Source of the DNA: Cyanophora paradoxa
Lineage: Eukaryota > Glaucocystophyceae > Cyanophorales > Cyanophoraceae
Direction: 5' to 3'
Length of the DNA: 64,000 nt
Assembly: GCA_004431415.1 (NCBI GenBank)
Contig: QPMI01000439.1
Location: forward strand, 248,001-312,000
Shown here: positions 20,501-31,135 of the stretch, one piece after another
Numbering within the stretch: position 1 is the stretch's first letter
Layout of the letters: every line of letters begins with the position of its first letter
Made by a program: the position numbers and the translations under genes
The notes under the pieces: model-generated
The model's database searches: none
The model's input: only the letters and a program-made list of their open reading frames with translations
What the model was told of the DNA's origin: nothing

Positions 20501-23307
20501 TTTAAGAGGTTCTGATTTTACTGTTATAATTAGGCGCGGCTACTTGCCTCGTCAGCGATGAGTTCATGCAAATGAGATCGAGCAAAGCCATCGATGTCTC
20601 TCATACCACGGTAGATGTGTTGGACAACATCCTGCAAGACGTGAGCAGGATCCTGATCAAGAACTGCAGCAGCTGCAGAGAGACTTAGAGCAGACCGTGA
20701 CATCGTATTTGTATGTCTTGTCTTGGAGTTTCAGCGCGCGGTAGCGCTCGTACATGTCGTACACCACCCGCCGCTGATCGTCGCTCGCCATGCGTGAACG
20801 CGTCCGTCCCATCTCGCAGTACTTCTCGAAGCTCGCGTACCCCTCCGGATGCAGGAGGCTCTCCGCGCTGCCGCTGCGCCAGAGGGAGGCTTAGATTCAG
20901 ACGCAATTAATATTGGATGAGGATGCAACCACGGAGCGCACGCGATCAGTGAAAGAAACTCGGTCCAGCAGAGGAGCGGGTGTGGGGCCTCCCCCTTTGG
21001 GAGGGAGCTCAGGCGGGGCCAGAAGCACTCCTTGAAGATGTCGAAGTCGATCTCTTCCTCCTCGTTCTGCCGCGGGAAGAAAGGCCGTTCCAGCATGCCG
21101 TCGAGAAGCCGAAGCCATGTGCGCCGCGAAACTGAGATAGCGCAATTGTCAGAGGCGCGGGGCGCTTCACAGCATCAAAAGCGCGCACCGAAGAGGGGGT
21201 ACATGTCGTCTGCGACATCGGCGAGGGAGGCGAGCTTGCTGAGCTCGGCCTCGCCCGAACCGATCAGGTGGTCCGCGTCCTCCTCCGCTTCCAGACCCCG
21301 CTCGTGCTCCGGTGCAAGCAAGATGTGCTTCGGCTCCTGCTGAGCGTTAGATCTTCTAGATCTGCAAAGCAAGAAGGGTGCGACGAACAGCGCCCCGCGC
21401 GCGTGCGCACCAGGCTGCTCATGTCCTTGCGGACCTTGTCGAGCAGCCGGCCGCTCTTCGTGACGTACACGGCCCGCAGGTGGCCGCTGGGGAAGGCGGG
21501 CGTCCCCAGGCTCTTCGACCAGTACGCGTGGTAGAGCGCCCACAACCTGATCATGAGAGGTGAAGTGAGGCGCACAATATAATAGCAGGAAGGGCGTCTG
21601 ACCGCGCGACAGCACATGCCGTCTTGCCCGTGCCTGATCATGAGGTGGTTAAATATTAATAGCATGCTTCAAGCTGTACATGTTCTCCATATCAGCTGCA
21701 GCTGGGAGCACCTGATCGGCCCGATACAGCAAGCGGGCCTTCCTCGCAGATGATAGCAAGCTCAGTTCTGTACGCCAAATTTTATAAGTGAAGTTCAAAA
21801 CGGCGAGAAGCACACAAGAATTCTGCAGGCTGCACACCTGATAGCATTCTGCTGGGCCGGCAGAGCAGCAAATTCTGCCTCGCGGTCCGCCAAAACCGAC
21901 CGTGCAAGCTCGGCAGCGCGTTTCCTGACATCCTTCAGTATAGGGAGATCTGCGTGCCTCGAACTCGTCAGGGTCGATTGGCGGCCCCACGTTCGAGGTG
22001 GATTAAAGCCGCACCGGCTCGCGCAGAGTTGCGAGATTTCTCCTTCGACTTGAGTGCTAGATCTAGATCTGCCGCGGCAGGTGCGAGCGCCTCGAGATGG
22101 AGCGTGTAGCCCAGGTCGACCGCTGCTGGCGGCTGCTCTGGCCGCGCGTGTGCACGCGGGAGCAGCCGTGGGAGTCGCGTGGCCCCGAGAACCGGAGGGC
22201 GCGGGGGCGGCCCTGGCCAGCCAGCCGATCGAAGTTGCTTGCGCCTGCGGAAGTCGGCCGATACATAAGAGACCAGCCGATTGACCTTGTCGTGGTCCCG
22301 CACGCCCCTGCCACGTACGCGTGTAAGACACAGCGAAGAGTTGATGGGGAAATGCAAGCACCAGATCACGATTTTGTCCCGCCAGCAGTCGTAAAGAGAC
22401 GACCAAGCCCAGACCTGCGCTCCTGCAAGTCAGCAAAGCGGACGAGAGTGAAAATCAGAAGTCGGCAATCAGCTACACACCTCTTCCCATACTAGGCGGT
22501 ACCCGCGAGTCTCGTTGCTGTCTCCCATGTAGCTCTCGAAAAGCCCCAGCCCGTCCTCCGCCTGCGATCGCCCGAATCCCTTCAGATAGCTCGCGCTAGC
22601 GCTGCAGGCAGTCTCGAAGAGAGACGCGCACGTGCTCCAGGGGCTTGGCGTGATTCACGCGCGATCGCTCCTCTCGGCCCTCCATGAAGCGCCGTATGAG
22701 GCGCAGGGCGGCACCTCGTATCGAGCGCCCGATGCTGCGCCAGTTCTTGAAGCACATTCGCGCGACCTCGATATCCCTGCAGAGGGGCGGCCGCGGGAAA
22801 GTCAGGGATCAATCGGAACGCTGCATACACAGATGATCTATATATTACTAGATGTGCAGCGCTAGTGGCCAAGCGCGGCTGCGGGGGCGCGCGCGCGCGC
22901 GTATACGTACGCGCGCGCGGCCGTCGCCGCGCGCTAGCCATATATATGAATACGGAGCGCGGCCAGGCTCACCAGAGCTTTCGCTCAGAGAACGCATCCC
23001 TCCGCATGCGCTCCTGCAGCTCCTCGAGGATCATTCGCAGATCCGCGTCGACGTCGTACGCGTCATGATCAGGATCCTTGCCCTCGAAGAGCGATCGGTC
23101 CAGCGCCTCGTCCACTTCATCTGTATCTTCTTCTACGTCATCTAGCTCGCCTGAAGCCGCTCGATCGCCGATCGTCGGCGCCCCTCGATCCGCGGCCGCC
23201 TCGAGCGTGATGCGGGGCAGGGCGGGCAGCTGCGCTTGCGGCTCATCCGTGGCATCACCGCGCGAACGATGGGCCTGCAGCTGCAGGTGCTCAAGTGCGT
23301 CCCGCAT
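14597..23307 (-). CDS. TRANK1-like UvrD superfamily helicase with TPR-like repeats and C-terminal MYND finger
   Basis: Begins near ATG 23,307 (MRDALEHLQLQ). Successive exons encode YRLVWEEV (about 22,500), HDKVNRLVSYV (22,280), Walker A SGTGKTACAVAR (around 21,637-21,610) and VYVTKSGRLLDKV (21,450). These are followed by FFPRQNEEEEIDFDIFKECF (21,090), CGDTCQTVASGLVFRFCDL (20,260-20,205), NYRSHSGTLR (20,080) and TVEEAKGLEFEDVLL (19,720-19,680). This order is characteristic of TRANK1-type (TPR and ankyrin repeat containing 1) superfamily 1 helicases. Downstream exons (19,000-15,500) contain EDWRRLGEQLLG and TPR-like helices such as IFLLLGEALEKQGRLEPAVE. The end is a MYND zinc finger split by an intron (CAHCGVGGC...CARCKC; YCSPECQRGHWEAHKQSC) and a Lys/Ser tail, stop TGA 14,599-14,597. 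The MYND part could be a separate gene, but the exon after 18,300 has no ATG and splices in frame. Confidence 0.65.
14690..14915 (-). other. MYND zinc finger encoded across an intron
   Basis: Within the TRANK1-like gene. The first Cys group CAHCGVGGCSLSNCARCKC lies near 14,905-14,845. The second half YCSPECQRGHWEAHKQSC lies near 14,730-14,675. The intervening about 110 bases contain an intron. Together they supply the C/H ligands of a MYND finger, a protein-protein interaction module. Confidence 0.75.
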
Positions 23308-23509
23308 CGTCGCTGCGTTCGCTGCTCGAGCCGCGCGAGCGCCTCGCTGTAATCAACTGCTCTTGCTGCCGCCGTGGCCGGCGAATAGCGCTTTCCTCGC
23401 GCGCATTCGGCTGCTTCGGCTGCTTCCTGCAGCTGTGGCTGGCCGTATATACGTACCCCTCGCGGCGCCCATTGTCCAGCTTTCCCGGCCGAATGTACCG
23501 CTTGCAAAA

Positions 23510-23564
23510 AGCGTCGCCTCCCGGAAGCCACTGCGTTACAGGCTGCGCAGCGTCGCCTCCCGGA
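23510..23564 (+). repeat. 16-nt direct repeat at the 5' edge of GT2-like copy B
   Basis: AGCGTCGCCTCCCGGA occurs at 23,510-23,525 and again at 23,549-23,564. The second copy is the first part of the GT2-like homology (it matches copy A from about 10,078). The first lies just outside it. This looks like microhomology or a fill-in product at a duplication breakpoint. Confidence 0.8.
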
Positions 23565-26500
23565 TCCACCACCTCGTCATCGTGCGTCGCCTTCGCGGGC
23601 GAGCGGGAGGCGCGAACGTGAGCGGGGGCGCGCGTGCGCAGATCTCGGCCCACGAGGATGACCGTCCGACGAGAGCCGCGTGGTCAGCACGCTGGAGTCC
23701 CTCCGGCACCAGGCGCGCCCTCGTCCTCGCCCGCGCTCTCCCGCGGCGCCCGCGCCGCGCCGGCTCGAGCCCGCTGAGGTCGCGCGCGGCCGCAGCGGGT
23801 GCTGGACGTTCGCGCCTGAATCCACGTCGCTGTGGTCCTCGGCCCGGGGCAGGTGCGCCGCCCGCCCGGCCGCGCCCGCGCGGGGCCGCGGGAGCCCGGC
23901 CGAGCCGCGCGGCGCGCAGGAGAGCGGCGAGCGCCGGCATTGGCTCTGCACAGAGTTCGGCCCCGTCTTCGCCGACTTCGAGGTCCTCGGCGCCCCGCCC
24001 CTCGAACCCGATGAGGTGCCGCCCCGCCGGCCCGGCCCCGCCCGCCGGCTTGAGCAGAAGCTTACGCGCGGGGGGGCGGGCGAACGCGCAGGTGTGCCCA
24101 CGGGCGGCGAGCGAGCGGGCGGCGCTGCGGTGGTTCGAGGCGCGCCGCCTCGCGCACGTCGCGTGGCGGCCCTCCGGTGGCTCGTCGGAGGAGGAGGACG
24201 AGGAGGGGGCGGAGGCCGAGTGGGCCTCGGAGGTGGATCCCGAGGAGGGCCCCTCGGTCGGGAGCCCGGGGGCAGTCCCCGGCCCTGGCCCCGCCGCGCT
24301 GCGGGCGCCCGAGCTGCTCGTGAGCGGGGCGGACGGGGCGGAGCCGCCCACGCCCGGGGACGCCTCTTTCTCGGACCCCGCCGCGGCCTTCGTGCCGCTG
24401 AGCCCCGCGGCCGCCGCGCCCGTGCGGTTCGTCGACGCGAGCGCATCGCGCCGGCGCCGGCGGCGGCGGCGCCCGGCGGAGCTGCGCGTACCCCTGCCGG
24501 TCCCTTCGGCGGGGATAGTGGCATCCCCCGCCTGGGCCCCTCGGCCGCCTCTACCCCCGAGCTACTCTCCCTGGAGGGAATCGAACCCGAGCTCCCCGGG
24601 CTCGCCCGCGGCGGCGGCGGCGACGGCGGCGCCGGCGCGCTCTCGGCCAGCCTGCCCCGCCGCGCCTCAGCCGCCTCCTCCGACGGCGGCGACGTTCTGG
24701 GCGTACCCCTCGGCGACCGGGACGCCTCCCGCGAGCACCTCGTACCCTCCTCGTGCGCCGTACCCCCTCCGCCTTCCCCCCCCCCAACGCGCCATGAACT
24801 CATCCTGTACCCCCTTCCAGGGGCCTGCACAAGGGCGACGTGCTTGTCACCTGCTGCGGCTCGTTTGCCGTGTTCCAGGTCCGCGCGCCCCCGCCCGCTC
24901 CCCCCCTCTCCCCCTTCCCCCGCCCACGCCGTACCCCCCTCCCCCCGCAGGACGACTACTTCTGGACGGCGACGACGCGTGTGATGCGGGCCGCGGAGGG
25001 CGACCGCCCCCTCCGCCTCTGGCAGGCCGTGCGCCCCGCCCCGCCCCGCCCCGCCCGCCCCGCCCCGCCCCGCCCCGCCCCGCCCCGCCCCGCTCCCGCC
25101 CCGTGCGAGCAAGCCAGCGAGCGAGCGAGAAGCCAGTCAGCCGACCTTTCGATCCTCGACCAACCAACCGCCCCGGCCGCGCAGGCGGTGCTCTTCGACT
25201 ACTGGGAGGGCTGGGTCTTCGAGCGCGTCATCTCCACCATCCGCTGCTGGCTCCAGGCGAGCCGAGCGAGAGATGCGGGCCCGCCCGCGGCTCAGGCCGC
25301 GGCTGAGCCTCCTCCTCCCCCCCTCCAGATCGGGATGTTCGGGCCGATGCAGATCCAGCCCTCCCCCGTCTTCAGCGCCCTCTGGCCCCTCTTCGAGCGC
25401 ACGGGCTTCCAGGCCCGCCCCGCCCCGCCGCCCTCCGCCCCGCCCCCTCCCCCTCTGACGCGGCCGCAGGACGCGCGCTTCTCGTGCCCGGACGCGCACG
25501 CCTTCCTCGCCGGCTTCGTCGGCTCCGCCGCCCCCGTCCGCATCGAGGCGAGCGCGCCCTAAAGAATCTTAGTAAGATCTTACTTCTAAGAAGAACTGGT
25601 TTAGGATACCATCGCGAGATAAAGTGTTTGACTCGGCCCCTAGCCGACCCCGCCCCGTCCGCCGAGAAGCTCGCCCTCTCCGGACGGCGACTGACCCGCC
25701 GGCCCGGGCCTCGCAGACGATGCCCACCTGCGTCGTCACGCGATTCGCCCCCTCCTCCTTCTCCCCCGCCTTCACCGCGCGTACCCCCCCCCCCCGCCCC
25801 CCTGGCCGCTCCTTTGCCGCTGACTGTACCCCCGCAGGAGGCGGCCGGATCGCTCTTCGGCCACTTCCGCCAGCTCGGCTGCCGTACCCAGCAGGCACGG
25901 GACCCCGCCCTGTCTTAGAGACGTACCCCCCTTACGCTTTCCCCTCCCAGGAGCTCGCGTTTCTGCTGGCGGCGCGCCCCCGCATGCGGTTCTTCCACTG
26001 GATCGGCCTCTGCATCTCCTCCCTCCTCCTCGACCCAATCATAGCCCAGCTCGGATTCATCTTCGGTGCGACTTTGTACCCCCCACCCGCTCATTCCCCC
26101 CCCTCTTCGCTCATTCTCCCCCTCTTCAGTCTTCTGGTCCTTCCTGCCCACGTACCTCCGCCCCGAGCTCACCGCCGTCGTGCGCTGTACCCCTCTCACA
26201 CCTTCGCCCCCGTCCGAACGGTATTGACCGGTACCCCCCGCGCAGGTGTACGGGATGAGCTTCGACCGCGCCTTCATCGTTGTCAACGCTGCCGTGCGCT
26301 GTACCCCCCTCCCCTTCTCCCCCCTCCCGTAACGCTCCCGCTGCGCAGGCAATCGTAACGATCGGGTCCCTCTTCCTGTTCACGCTCTACTTCGAGTACA
26401 GGCACAGGGGCCCCTGGAAGCGACGCCGCCGCACCCTCGTCAAAGTGCTTCCTCCTTCCTCTCTCTCTTTATGCCCCTGATCGGATTCGACCCCAGTCCT

Positions 26501-27078
26501 TCGTGATGCTCCTGGAGAACGTCCTCTCGCCCTTCGTCCTCCTCGCCTTCATGTCCGTCCCCTTCCTCGTCTCCATGACCCAGGTTCGATTCCGCGCGGG
26601 CCCCTTTCTTTCTCGCTCCCCGCCTCACCGGCCGGCCTTCCCGCCCTCGCCCCCGCCCCCTCAGATGGCGCTGGGAATAAGGATCGCCCCGCCCAAGATC
26701 CCGACGCCGGCGGTGCCGCCCGCGGCCTCGGAGACGCTTTCGGGCCCCGCCGCCTGGTTCCGCCCCAAGTCCCGCGGCCGGCCCTCCAGCTCCCACGCCC
26801 GCTCCGCCAACCGTGCGCCCGCCCTCCTCTGCCGCTGCTGCCCTTGAGCCCTTTCTTACGCCCGCGCAGGGCACGGGGCCCCCTCGAACCCATCCTCGCC
26901 GACCCCGCGGCGGGCGAGCGGCAGCGCGGCGAGCCCGCTGCCCTCGCCCCAGCACCTCGACCCCTACGGCGACGCCGAGTCCTCCGCCCCCGCCTCGGCC
27001 GCCGCCTCGCCCGCCCCCGGCCGCCTCAGCCTCTCCCGCGGCCGGGCCCACTCCGTCGAGAGCTCGAGCGGCACGTGA
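23541..27078 (+). pseudogene. GT2-like homologue copy B, 5'-truncated duplicate
   Basis: Closely follows copy A from LRSVASRIHHLVIV (copy A about 10,070) to the stop (TGA 27,076-27,078). It includes the acidic insert, the TCC-GSFAVF segment, PSPVF, CPDAHAF and the C-terminal membrane helices (VFWSFLPTYL near 26,130; LLENVLSPFVLLAF near 26,510). The two N-terminal membrane exons of copy A are absent; the preceding sequence belongs to the divergent TRANK1-like gene. No start codon from copy A is retained, so it is either a pseudogene or uses a new start. Frame is well preserved and most differences are silent or in introns, so decay is not obvious. Copies A and B lie in direct orientation on either side of the TRANK1-like gene. 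Confidence 0.6.
25032..25096 (+). repeat. CCCCG pentamer tandem repeat in GT2-like intron
   Basis: About a dozen near-perfect CCCCG units fill the start of the intron after LRLWQA in copy B. Copy A has a shorter version at about 11,551-11,592. Copy C shows a related but interrupted version. The length differs between paralogues, so the repeat is unstable. Confidence 0.85.
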
Positions 27079-28404
27079 TCGTGGGCCCCCGGGCCCGGGC
27101 CCACACGGTCGCCCAGCCCGGCGGGTCACCCTTTGCTCTCTGAAGCTTAAAGATCCGAAGAGCTGATCTGATCTGATGCTGCCCCGGGCCCCCACTCGCC
27201 GCTCCCCTTGGGCCCCCTCTGTCACGTGCGGGCCGGGACGTCCGACGCGCGGGCGGGCCGGGGGACGGCGACGCGCGCACGCGTGCGCCGTTGCGCTGTA
27301 TGGTCGCACACCGGGTGCCGCATGCAGTGCCGCAGTGCTCTTAGCGACGTCGGCTGGCCACTGTGCCATGACGAGCCGCTGAGCAGGCCAACTAGGCTAG
27401 GGTTGTCGGGTACGCGGCACGCCTGCACTGCGGCAGGCGCCTGATGCTTACGCCCACCGGGCGCTCGGCCCGCGGCCGCGCGCCCACCGCGCGCTGCCGG
27501 GCGCGCGGCCGCGGGCCGTGCACGTGGCGGGCTGCGGGCGGTTGCACGCGTACGGCGGTTACACGGCGGTTATACGGCGGTTACACGCTGGCTGTTAGTA
27601 ACGTGCCGGCGAGCGGTCGGCGCGCCGCGGTCTAGTACGCTGCGCCGCCTGCCCCAGCCTGCATGCTGACAGTCACTAGTACTGCGCATGCATGCAGCTG
27701 GCATGCGAATTGCCTCGTGGTTGGAGCGCCCGCGGAGCACCGCGGAGCGCTAAAGCTACTAGGCTAGCGCCTGCGCATGCGGATCGCCGAAACGCGACGG
27801 AGCGCTCCGCGCACTTCGAGACGCTGGAGCCTAGCATGCCGCCGGCCGTCCGCTCCCACCTTTGGTGTCTCGCAGTTCGATCGCGAAAACGGCTTATAGG
27901 TCGCAGCTGAAGTCGGAGTTTTCATGGTCGGATCCATCCACAACGTGTATCAATCCCTCGCCTTTTACTAGAGATTGCCGTGTGTGATGGATCATATCGA
28001 CACTCAACATTTTTTAGCGGCCGCTCTGCGGTCTACCTTTTATTCACAAAGTAAACAAAAACGAAAATCTACCTCGGTCATTTCTGCGCCCAGTTGCAGA
28101 TGATGATAGCACCGCCCGCGGCCGGCCCGGGCCGGGTCGCCGCGCCATTGCGCATGCACGCGCGGATGCCCCGGATTCACAGCCAGCTGACTCGTGAGGC
28201 CAGGACGGGCCGGACGGGCTGGAGCGAGCGGGCGCGTACGTTCACTGCGCGCCAGCGCTAGCTACAGCGGGGGGCGAAGCTTAAGCAGGCAGCAAGCCGG
28301 GGCATGTCTCCCCGGGGTCATGAATATGAAATCAGGCGAAGTCTGGCTTGACTCAGTGAGATTATAATTAAAGCACTGTGCTTGTTCGTTAGAGAGATCG
28401 TCGG
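27079..28404. other. Intergenic region between GT2-like copies B and C
   Basis: No supportable exon. Homology to the 3' flank of copy A continues to about 27,230. Three near-identical 12-nt units (CGGCGGTTAYAC type) lie at about 27,549-27,586. Short palindromes such as GCATGC are frequent between 27,660 and 27,780. The part around 27,920-28,080 is AT-richer. Confidence 0.5.
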
Positions 28405-30165
28405 TTGGCTCGCGATCGCTCGCTCGCGTGGGGCGGGGCCGCCGGGCGGGCCGGGGTGCACGTGGTCATGCATATGATCACGGGCGGGGCGGGGCGCCGC
28501 GCCGGCGGGGCGGCCGCAGGGCGCACGGCCTGCATGCCAGAGGCGGAGGGCGCGGTCGCCCTTGCAATTGGCAGCCCGGCCCGCATCACCCCCATCGTCA
28601 CCGGCGCCGTCCAGAAGTAGTCGTACGCGTCCTGCGGGGGGTACGTATACGGCGTGGGCGGGGGAAGCTTAAGGGATCCGGAGGGATCCCGGAGGGCGGG
28701 GAGCGGGCGGGACCCGCGGACCTGGAACACGGCGAAGGAGCCGCAGCAGGTGACAAGCACGTCCGCCTTGTGAAGGCCCCTGGAGGGCCGGGGGTACAGG
28801 GTGAGGTCAAGGCGGGGGGGGGGGAGAAGCTAGAGGGGGGGACGGTGCACGAGGCCTAGGAGGGTACGAGGTGCTCGCGGAAGGCGTCCCGATCGCCGAG
28901 CCTCGGAGGGGTACGCCCAGCTCCGAGGCGCCCGCCGAGGCGCGGCGGGGCAGGCTGCAGCTGGCTGAGAGCGCGCCGGCCCGTTAAATGAATTCGCACA
29001 CACCGAGACAAATGGCTAGAGATATATAGCTGAGGTGTCCATCTGTGTCAAGTCGAGAGATGATTCCGATTCCCTCCAGGGAGAGAAGCTCGGGGGTAGA
29101 GGCGGCCGAGGGCCCACCGAGACCGGCAGGGGAATGTGCAGCTAGCGCTCCGGATCCGCCCGGCGGTGGCGGCGCGATGCGCTCGCGTCGACGAACCGCA
29201 CGGGCGCGGCCGCGGCGGCCGTGGGGCTCAGCGGCACGAAGGCCGCGGCGGGGTCCAAGAAAGAGGTGTCCCCGGGCGTGGGCGGGTCCGCCCCGTCCGC
29301 CCCGCTCACGAGGGGCTCGGGGCCGGGGCCCGGGACTGGGGCCCCGGGGCTCCCGAGCGAGGGGCCCTCCTCGGGGTCCGCCTCCGATGCCCACTCGGTG
29401 CCCGCCCCCTCCTCGTCCTCCTCCTCCTCTGACGAGCCGCCGGAGGGCCGCCAGCCGACGTGCGCGAGGCGGCGCGCCTCGAACCACCGCAGCGCCGCCC
29501 GCTCGCTCGCCGCCCGCGCCGCGGGCACACCTGCGCGTTTGCCCGCCCGCCCGTCGGCGCCTGCTCAAGCCGGCGGGAAGGGCTGGGCGGGGCCGCGGCC
29601 GGGTGGCGGGACGTCGACGGCACCTCGTCGGGTTCGAGGGGCGGGGCGCCAAGGACCTCGAAGTCGGCGAAGACGGGACCGAACTCTGTGCAGAGCCAAT
29701 GCCGGCGCTCGCCGACCTCCTGCGAGCCGCGCGGCTCGACCGGGCTCCCGCGGCCCCGCGCGGGCGCGGCCGGGCGGGCGGCGCACCTGCCCCGGGCCGA
29801 GGACCACAGCGACGTGGATGCAGGCGCGAACGTCCAGCACCCGCTGCGGCCGCGCGCGGACTCAGCGGGCCGGAGCGGCGCGGCGCGGGCGCCGGGGGAG
29901 AGCGCGGGCGAGGGCGAGGGCGCGCCCGCGCCTGGTGCCGAATGGACTCCAGCGCTAGCGTACGCGTGCTGACCACGTGCCGCAGTGCACGCGGCTCTCG
30001 TCCTCTGGGATCCCGGCCCGTGGCCCGAGATCTCTGTGCATGTACGCGTGCGCGCGCGCGCCCGCTCACGCGCGCGTTCGCGTGCCCCGCTCCAGTACGA
30101 TATCGATCGCCTGCAGCTGCGAAGCTCGTGTATACGTACGTACGATGACGAGCTCGAGGTGCTGG
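28405..30165 (-). pseudogene. GT2-like homologue copy C, inverted and truncated at both ends
   Basis: Minus-strand homology to copies A and B runs from the HLVIV segment (about 30,160) through RVLDVRACIHVAVVLGPGQ (29,850-29,795), EFGPVFADFEVLGAPPLEPD (29,690-29,630), the acidic insert (29,440-29,340), HKADVLVTCCGSFAVF (28,775-28,720) and DDYFWTA to LRLWQA-like sequence near 28,545. It stops in the CCCCG-rich intron. The N-terminal membrane exons and the whole C-terminal half are missing. It differs from A and B by substitutions and by many 4-14 bp palindromic insertions, several of exact form X-rc(X)-X. The exon equivalent to DDYFW keeps frame because insertions there are multiples of three, but the copy can hardly encode a full protein. 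Confidence 0.7.
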
Positions 30166-31135
30166 ATCGAAGAGGCGAAGTCGGCTCTGAGCAGCGGCGC
30201 GCAGTGCGCCTGCGTAAAACGCAGCACTGCGGCAGCTGAGAAGAACCGAAGGACTCGGAGGCCGGTCCGGAGCCTGGCGCCGGCGGCCCTGGCGGCGCGC
30301 CGGCGGCCCGATGCGGGCCATCGCGCGGCCCCGGCGGGCCCGCAGCCCCGCCGCGACTCGGCGAACGCGCGCGCCCGCGGCCGCAGCGGCGCCGCGGCGG
30401 CCCCCGCCGGCGGGGTCCGCCGCCGGCGCCGGCCCGGCCCGGCGGACCGGCGGCGGTGCCCCTCCGCATGCAGGCTTACTAGTAGAGCATTTATTTCCTG
30501 CATTCATGCCGCTCCCTACCGCCAGTCTCTGAACAAAAAATTTAGATTTACATGAATCGGAAGCGCAAAACTTTATTTACTGAGCTTATTTTGTTTAATT
30601 TTCGCTTTAATGCCTTTTTCAGATATTAGCTCCGGTCGAACGCGCAGCGCATATGCATGCCATGATGCGCCGCGGCGCATGCAGCGAGTGCCAGCGACAT
30701 CGAAAGTAGGCTACTCAGTCTCCGCTGTTGTATGCTCGTGAGCTGTGCATAACCAAAGGCAAGGACGAACTCTGCTTGTAAGATGCTGTACCCCGCAGCA
30801 TCTCGTTTGTTATTTCGAAATTGTATAAAAAAACTAGTTTAGTTGTAAAACTTAGCGATTTAACCGCCAGCACGCTGATTCATCCCGGTCGACATGTCGA
30901 GCTAGGGGCTGGAAGTGAAAGTTCCGTCGCGCCGCGGTTCAGATCGTTCAGCTCATCACATGCATGATGCATCATGCATGCAGCTCACATGCACGATGCC
31001 TTGCGGTCGCTGTACATGTCGGACTCCGGGACATGTCCTCTCAACTCGTGCACCGATCCGAAATTCGGATCTAGATCCTAGATCTAGAACGACGTTACGT
31101 CGGTCGCGATATCGATCGTCATGGGAGCTTGAATA
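30166..31135. other. Intergenic region
   Basis: No exon supported. It begins GC-rich (30,250-30,470) and becomes AT-rich from about 30,530. At 30,955-31,000 there is a cluster of overlapping ATGCATGCA-type words, and a BglII-like AGATCTAGA cluster lies near 31,070-31,090. It probably includes the promoter of the plus-strand membrane-protein gene. Confidence 0.45.

Noticed and set aside
24575-24592. GGGAATCGAACCCGAG, resembling a tRNA T-arm
   Set aside because: It is coding sequence (SLEGIEPELPGL) shared with copy A, with no cloverleaf around it.
23078-25306. 742-residue plus-strand open frame across GT2-like copy B
   Set aside because: It reads straight through introns that copy A homology and splice signals define, and starts in the opposite-strand TRANK1-like exon.
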